Shown here one piece after another: positions 56,129 through 60,552 of a stretch of DNA of 60,552 nt. The DNA is from a virus. Position numbers and translations under genes: made by a program. The stretch spans positions 1-60,552 of the IMG/VR virus record IMGVR_UViG_3300048548_000571; one strand, written 5' to 3'. The notes below the pieces were generated by a model. It was not told the origin of the DNA. It saw only the letters and a list, made by a program, of their open reading frames with translations, and did not search any database. Within the stretch, counting starts at the first letter, position 1. Each line of letters begins with the position of its first letter.

Positions 56129-56988
56129 TTTGTAAATGGTGATGAACTACGAAAAAAGAATTCCTGCAACAGATCATTCAGTTGATGTTCCTTGAAGTAT
56201 TCCAAAGGAACTTTCTTTCCACTGATATTTATCGAGTTATATTCATCGAGAATTTTCTGCTCGATCTCTTCAGGAACACAATCAAAATCAATCAGGTTAC
56301 GGTTGCGATGATAGTTCGCAAGTTGCTGTGTGTTGTCACAGAACTGTGATGGTTCTTGTGTGACCCACTTCGCTACCTTCTTTTGACTGATAGGTTTCTG
56401 CCTGACTCCTGCAACAAATGTGTCATCATCTGACAGGAAGTTAGGGATACCATCTGACTTGTCACCACGCATCACATGCTCCTTGATATATTGCCAAGGA
56501 TCATCGTGTGCTACAGGTCTTTTCGTGATTGGATTGTACTGTGTAATGCCTGGGTATTTCTGCAATTGAATGAAATCCTTATCCCCAGATAGAATAAGAA
56601 TCTTGTCCAGTGGTTCTTTGTTCTTACAGAGTGTAGAGATTACATCATCTGCTTCAGCACCATGGACTTCTACTACTTTGTAAGGAAAGTATTCTCTGAT
56701 CTCATCTCTGATCTTGTTTAGGACTTCAAAGATTGCTGTCCAGTTGTGAGATGATTCTGCTCTTGCTTTCTTTCTACTTGCTTTGTAGAAAGGAAAGATG
56801 TCCTTACGCCAGTAGTGTCTGCTATCGTATGCGAGAACAACTTCACCATATTCTTCGGTGTATTGTCTCTCATAAGAACGAAGACTGGTAAGGACCATAT
56901 GCCTCACCAGTTTTTCGTTCAGTTCACTTTGTTTGATCTGTGCCATCAGGTTACTAATCATAACCTGATTCATATCAATAATAACCAT
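56125..56988 (-). CDS. rnh: T4-type RNase H (5'-3' flap exonuclease)
   Basis: 287 residues. FEN-1/T4 RNase H pattern: IDMNQVMISNL (first Asp), VLAYDSRHYWRKDIFPFYKA with SRKKAR (helical arch), EVHGAEADDVISTLCK (acidic cluster), ILSGDKDFIQLQKY and MRGDKSDGIPNFLSDDDTF (helix-hairpin-helix). It removes RNA primers and flaps on lagging strands. The C-terminus ends FFRSSSPF, a place where clamp- or gp32-contacting residues may lie. It overlaps the small membrane gene upstream by 14 bp. Confidence 0.9.
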   Translation of the reverse strand: MVIIDMNQVMISNLMAQIKQSELNEKLVRHMVLTSLRSYERQYTEEYGEVVLAYDSRHYWRKDIFPFYKASRKKARAESSHNWTAIFEVLNKIRDEIREYFPYKVVEVHGAEADDVISTLCKNKEPLDKILILSGDKDFIQLQKYPGITQYNPITKRPVAHDDPWQYIKEHVMRGDKSDGIPNFLSDDDTFVAGVRQKPISQKKVAKWVTQEPSQFCDNTQQLANYHRNRNLIDFDCVPEEIEQKILDEYNSINISGKKVPLEYFKEHQLNDLLQEFFFRSSSPFTK

Positions 56989-57208
56989 CCTCTTCAGGGT
57001 CCTCCTCGTCTACGAAACGTACAGATAAAAGTTCTTCGTTAACAACCATACCATCTTCGTCATACATTTCTGGGTGCTGTGGTAAATTACTTCTTGTGTT
57101 CATGTATGCATAGAGAAAATCGTTTGCTGTCCATCCAATCAGTGTACCAACAATCATGAATAACACCATCAAGATTGATGAAAATGTGAGGATAACTGCA
57201 GTAGTCAT
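56975..57208 (-). CDS. Conserved cyanophage membrane protein, 77 aa
   Basis: ATG at 57208 with AGGAGA upstream. Single TM segment VILTFSSILMVLFMIVGTLI (about 5-24) then WTANDFLYAY, and a soluble tail HPEMYDEDGMVVNEELLSVR ending in an acidic run (EEDPEEDGYY). The HPEMYDExG..v..eLL..RF tail is a feature I recall in cyanomyoviruses. Function unknown. Confidence 0.7.
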   Translation of the reverse strand: MTTAVILTFSSILMVLFMIVGTLIGWTANDFLYAYMNTRSNLPQHPEMYDEDGMVVNEELLSVRFVDEEDPEEDGYY

Positions 57209-57221
57209 GGTCTTTCTCCTA

Positions 57222-57383
57222 TTAGGTAGATGTCTCCTCCTTCCAGGTAAATTCAAATCTTAATTGAAATACTTTGCCGAGGAGCGATAAAGTGTGTTTG
57301 ATCCTGATCCCCTTACCTGGGGGTTCCTTCGTCCTCCTCCGAAGCATTAACTCCACACCTTTATTTATCTCGGGTTCAGTCAT
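57222..57383 (-). CDS. Small conserved basic protein, 53 aa
   Basis: Short gene between the glutaredoxin and the membrane gene. Its ATG overlaps the glutaredoxin TGA (ATGA). MTEPEINKGVELMLRRRTKE, PPGKGIRIKHTLSLLGKVFQ, LRFEFTWK: a basic segment then beta strands, similar to small proteins I recall in cyanophage genomes. An internal Met (MLRRRTKE) is a possible alternative start. Function unknown. Confidence 0.6.
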   Translation of the reverse strand: MTEPEINKGVELMLRRRTKEPPGKGIRIKHTLSLLGKVFQLRFEFTWKEETST

Positions 57384-57631
57384 TTTCTCTTTGAGCTTAC
57401 GAGTCCTTTGTCGATCAAAAACTTTGCTGTCTGGTGGAGTCCTCCGATTGCTTCACCATCTATAATAACATACGGATACCCTTTTGCCAAGGGGTATTTC
57501 GTGACCATTGTCTCCCTGCTGATGTCCTGTCCAACCACGTAGGAATTGTACTCTAGGTTGGCACGTTTCATTAGGACTTTCACCTTGTCACAGTAACTAC
57601 AACCAGGGATAGTGAAAATTTGAATCTTCAT
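57380..57631 (-). CDS. Glutaredoxin
   Basis: 83 residues with a complete active site GCSYCDKVK (Cys11, Cys14), cis-Pro region KGYPYVIIDGEAIGGLHQTA. Likely supplies electrons to ribonucleotide reductase or protein disulfides. Tightly coupled to the dioxygenase upstream and the small basic gene downstream by ATGA-type overlaps. Confidence 0.9.
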   Translation of the reverse strand: MKIQIFTIPGCSYCDKVKVLMKRANLEYNSYVVGQDISRETMVTKYPLAKGYPYVIIDGEAIGGLHQTAKFLIDKGLVSSKRK

Positions 57632-58218
57632 GGGATGTCAATTGAAAGGTTGAATGACAGAGAGATTCTTTCATCCTCTGTTGTGTTGCTGTTCACATTG
57701 TGTTGCAGGTTAGATGGGAACAACACCACTCTACCCTCTTCAGGTGGGATGCCCCAGACATTGTGGTGCAGTCCATAAAGTGCATGTCCCTGGGGAGAAT
57801 GCAACACCAGTTCACCTGATCCTTCTGATGCCTTGACCCAAAGGACACCAGAAAAGAAGGCGTGTGGATGGGTGTGTGGCATGTTCCAAGCACCGTTTGG
57901 GTTGGAGTTGAACCAGAGATTGTGAAGACCAAACTTGGTGCCTTGGAATCCACGTTCTGCAAATGCATCTGACATTAAGTCACATCCTGGTAAGAGTACA
58001 GTCTCCCAAATCCTATCACAAATAGAACGAAAGTCGGGGTCTTGGTGAATATCAGATGACGACTGATACCCACCCACGTTACTCACCTGTACAGTTTCAT
58101 ACTTACTCTTGTACTGCTTGGTGTAGTCAATGATGTCATTCCTATACTCATCAAAGTCAGGAATCATCGCGGTGTATACAGGAGTTGGAAACAACTCCAT
58201 CTTTCCATAATCAATCAC
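57628..58218 (-). CDS. 2OG-Fe(II) dioxygenase (TIGR02466-like)
   Basis: 196 residues. Starts MIDYGKMELFPTPVYTAMIP, the FPTPV pattern of this family. NMPHTHPHAFFSGVLWVKAS holds the first metal ligands (His115/His117), GRVVLFPSNLQHNVNSNT the distal His173, and DERISLSFN an Arg for 2OG. No HxD: the first motif is HTH. Widespread in cyanophages and cyanobacteria, substrate unknown. It overlaps the 75-aa gene upstream by 4 bp (ATGA). Confidence 0.85.
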   Translation of the reverse strand: MIDYGKMELFPTPVYTAMIPDFDEYRNDIIDYTKQYKSKYETVQVSNVGGYQSSSDIHQDPDFRSICDRIWETVLLPGCDLMSDAFAERGFQGTKFGLHNLWFNSNPNGAWNMPHTHPHAFFSGVLWVKASEGSGELVLHSPQGHALYGLHHNVWGIPPEEGRVVLFPSNLQHNVNSNTTEDERISLSFNLSIDIP

Positions 58219-58442
58219 GCAAAACCTCCTTTGCTTTTCTTTTTCTTGGGATCAACCACATCCATATGCGATAGGAACTGACTAGGACACTGGAACCACC
58301 GTGCGTGTGCTACCTGCCAGTCCTCATACAGTTCTGACTGACCATTGGTGAACACAATCCTGTAGTGATGCCTGTCGTATGGTTTGTCACAGGTCTGCTT
58401 GAAGTACCTAGGATCGTTTGGTTTGATCAGATCGTAAGACAT
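58215..58442 (-). CDS. Conserved cyanophage hypothetical protein, 75 aa
   Basis: MSYDLIKPNDPRYFKQTCDK, YRIVFTNGQSELYEDWQVAH, ARWFQCPSQFLSHMDVVDPK, and a Lys/Gly tail. Soluble, beta-rich core. The ATG follows directly on the T-run of the psbD terminator and lacks a Shine-Dalgarno sequence, so translation may rely on readthrough mRNA. Function unknown. Confidence 0.6.
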   Translation of the reverse strand: MSYDLIKPNDPRYFKQTCDKPYDRHHYRIVFTNGQSELYEDWQVAHARWFQCPSQFLSHMDVVDPKKKKSKGGFA

Positions 58443-58443
58443 T

Positions 58444-58466
58444 AAAAAAGGGGTCCGAAGACCCCT
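58444..58466 (-). terminator. psbD terminator, UUCG tetraloop
   Basis: Minus strand GGGGTC-TTCG-GACCCC followed by TTTTTT, 7 bp after the psbD stop. Its loop and base composition match the psbA terminator. Confidence 0.9.
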
Positions 58467-58472
58467 AGTATA

Positions 58473-59528
58473 TCACAGAGCGTTGCCTCTTGGCAATACC
58501 TCTTCAGGAAATACAAAGTTTTCATGCGGTTGATCGACTGGTGCCAACCATGCACGTAGACCTTCATTCAATAGGATGTTCTTTGTGTAGAACGTCTCGA
58601 ACTCTGGATCTTCTGCTGCTCTGATCTCTTGGGATACAAAGTCATAAGCACGAAGGTTGAGAGCAAGACCAATAATACCGATGGAACTTGTCCACAGACC
58701 CATAACAGGAACAAAGAGCATAAAGAAATGCAACCACCTCTTATTACTAAATGCAATGCCAAAGATTTGAGACCAGAAACGGTTTGCTGTAACCATTGAA
58801 TAAGTCTCTTCCTCTTGTGTGGAATCGAATGCTTTGAAAGTGTTTGCTTGATCACCATCTTCATACAGAGTGTTCTCCACAGTGACACCGTGGATTGCTG
58901 ACAGCAGTGCTCCTCCCAGGATACCTGCAACACCCATCATATGGAATGGGTTGAGCGTCCAGTTATGGAAGCCCTGTAGGAAGAGTAGGAATCTAAATAT
59001 CGCTGCAACACCAAACGAGGGCGCAAAGAACCAACTGGACTGTCCGAGAGGATAGATGAGAAACACACTGACAAAAACAGCGATAGGCCCAGAGAACGCA
59101 ATAGCATTGTACGGACGAATTCCAATTAACCTAGCCAACTCGAATTGACGAAGCATGAAACCAATGAGGGCAAATGCACCGTGGAGAGCCACAAAAGCCC
59201 AGAGTCCCCCAAGTTGGACCCACCTGACGAAATCTCCTTGAGCTTCAGGACCCCAAAGTAGAAGAAGAGAATGACCCATAGAGTCAGCAGGCGTTGACAC
59301 AGCAGCTGTAAGGAAATTAGCACCTTCAAGGTAACTAGACGCAAGCCCGTGGGTATACCAGGAAGTAGCAAACGTCGTGCCAGTAAGCCAGCCCCCAATT
59401 GCGAGATAAGCAGTGGGAAAAAGAAGTAGTCCAGACCAACCCACAAAGACAAAGCGATCTCGTTTAATCCAGTCATCCAGGATGTCAAACCAGTCCCTCC
59501 TTGATTGTTTTAGCGTTGAAGCAACCAT
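58473..59528 (-). CDS. psbD: Photosystem II D2 protein
   Basis: 351 residues, full-length D2. [20 protein letters not shown] start, [60 protein letters not shown] (His ligands to P680/Fe region), [20 protein letters not shown], and C-terminal [20 protein letters not shown]. Cyanophage copies keep photosynthesis running in infected cells by replacing damaged D2. It forms the PSII core with D1 (psbA nearby). Placed after petF and ended by a UUCG terminator. Confidence 0.98.
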   Translation of the reverse strand: MVASTLKQSRRDWFDILDDWIKRDRFVFVGWSGLLLFPTAYLAIGGWLTGTTFATSWYTHGLASSYLEGANFLTAAVSTPADSMGHSLLLLWGPEAQGDFVRWVQLGGLWAFVALHGAFALIGFMLRQFELARLIGIRPYNAIAFSGPIAVFVSVFLIYPLGQSSWFFAPSFGVAAIFRFLLFLQGFHNWTLNPFHMMGVAGILGGALLSAIHGVTVENTLYEDGDQANTFKAFDSTQEEETYSMVTANRFWSQIFGIAFSNKRWLHFFMLFVPVMGLWTSSIGIIGLALNLRAYDFVSQEIRAAEDPEFETFYTKNILLNEGLRAWLAPVDQPHENFVFPEEVLPRGNAL

Positions 59529-59541
59529 AGTTATTTAACCA

Positions 59542-59835
59542 TTAGTAGAGTGATTCTTCTTGTTCTGTCAGGACTACCACATCCGAAGTTGGGTATGCCA
59601 CGCAGGTCAGAACAAAACCTGCTTCTAGTTGATCGTCATCCAGAAAGGATTGATCTTCTTGATCTACAGTACCCGATTCAATCTTACCAGCACAAGTAGA
59701 ACACGCACCAGCACGACAGGAATAAGGCAGATCAACACCTGCTTCATCAGCAGCGTCTAGAATATATTGATCATCCTCACAGGTGATATCATGATCACCT
59801 TCGGATGTCTTGAGTGTTACGTTAAAAGTTGTCAT
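59542..59835 (-). CDS. petF: [2Fe-2S] ferredoxin
   Basis: 97 residues from the ATG at 59835; an upstream extension would run through the psbA terminator. Plant-type cluster motif [15 protein letters not shown] (Cys40, Cys45, Cys48) plus Cys78 (FVLTCVAY). It accepts electrons from photosystem I or other donors and can feed reductases, including phage bilin reductases. It lies between psbA and psbD on the same strand, which suggests co-expression with photosynthesis genes. The acidic composition is normal for ferredoxins. Confidence 0.97.
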   Translation of the reverse strand: MTTFNVTLKTSEGDHDITCEDDQYILDAADEAGVDLPYSCRAGACSTCAGKIESGTVDQEDQSFLDDDQLEAGFVLTCVAYPTSDVVVLTEQEESLY

Positions 59836-59848
59836 GTTTCCAGAAAAT

Positions 59849-59870
59849 AAAAAAGGACCCCGAAGGGTCC
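59849..59870 (-). terminator. psbA terminator, UUCG tetraloop
   Basis: Minus strand GGACCC-TTCG-GGGTCC followed by TTTTTTATTTT, 22 bp after psbA. Near-twin of the psbD terminator. Confidence 0.9.
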
Positions 59871-59892
59871 TCATATTATACCACGTTTTCGA

Positions 59893-60552
<660 letters not shown>

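Noticed and set aside
59532-59538. TTAAATA late-like motif between petF and psbD
   Set aside because: Only about 4 bp from the psbD ATG, so a transcript starting from it would lack the start codon.
59836-59874. 13-residue extension of ferredoxin ([13 protein letters not shown])
   Set aside because: It is encoded by the psbA terminator hairpin; normal ferredoxin starts at MTTFNV.

Overview
The window is a segment of a T4-like cyanomyovirus genome, a tailed double-stranded DNA phage of marine picocyanobacteria. It combines T4-type virion and replication genes (gp4, gp5, gp26, gp27-like, gp32, gp33, gp48, gp53, gp54-like, RNase H) with typical cyanophage host-derived genes (psbA, psbD, petF ferredoxin, phoH, thyX, a CpeT-like bilin lyase, a CP12-like protein, glutaredoxins). 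The bilin lyase hints at a phycobilisome-containing host such as Synechococcus; that is inference. Almost everything is on the minus strand, with overlapping stop/start codons. The only plus-strand block is gp4-unknown-gp48-gp53 at 46.7-49.6 kb.

Layout in coordinate order. 0-8 kb: the 3' part of a carbamoyltransferase gene, small unknown genes (several shorter than 60 codons), a CP12-like protein and four 2-oxoglutarate/Fe(II) dioxygenases. 8-30.7 kb: receptor-binding and fibre region, with three tail-collar proteins, three paralogous Gly-rich/Ig-like proteins sharing a C-terminal domain, and one 3693-residue repetitive virion protein. 30.7-33.6 kb: early-type cluster behind a near-perfect sigma70 promoter, with five tRNAs (Leu-TAA, Thr-TGT, Leu-TAG, Ala-TGC, Asn-GTT), a glutaredoxin, the CpeT-like gene and another dioxygenase. 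33.6-46.7 kb: baseplate hub and tail assembly, with a separate spike beta-helix, gp5 OB-fold protein, gp27-like hub, glucosaminidase-bearing protein, tape measure, gp26-type tail chaperone and gp54-like tube protein. 49.6-58.4 kb: DNA metabolism (gp32, gp33, PD-(D/E)XK nuclease, PhoH, ThyX, RNase H) and many tiny cyanophage genes separated by intrinsic terminators. 58.4-60.5 kb: psbD, petF and the 3' part of psbA.

The most striking signal is at 45.08-45.13 kb. The gp26-family gene ends at an SD-like GAGGGA, a T_TTT_TTC slippery heptamer and a 7-bp stem-loop. The -1 frame is then open for 63 codons with no usable start of its own, and its stop overlaps the GTG start of the tape measure gene. 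This looks like a tail-assembly-chaperone programmed -1 frameshift. Other notable points are two genes whose TAG stop is nucleotides 8-10 of the following tRNA, a gp32 leader with a 5'-terminal hairpin and three ACATCC repeats instead of a Shine-Dalgarno sequence, and six 2OG dioxygenases in 60 kb.

Regulation visible in the DNA: T4-type late motifs (TATAAATA/CTAAATA-like) stand before structural genes, and host-type -35/-10 promoters stand before the early tRNA cluster, gp32 and one small-gene block. UUCG-type terminators follow psbA and psbD.
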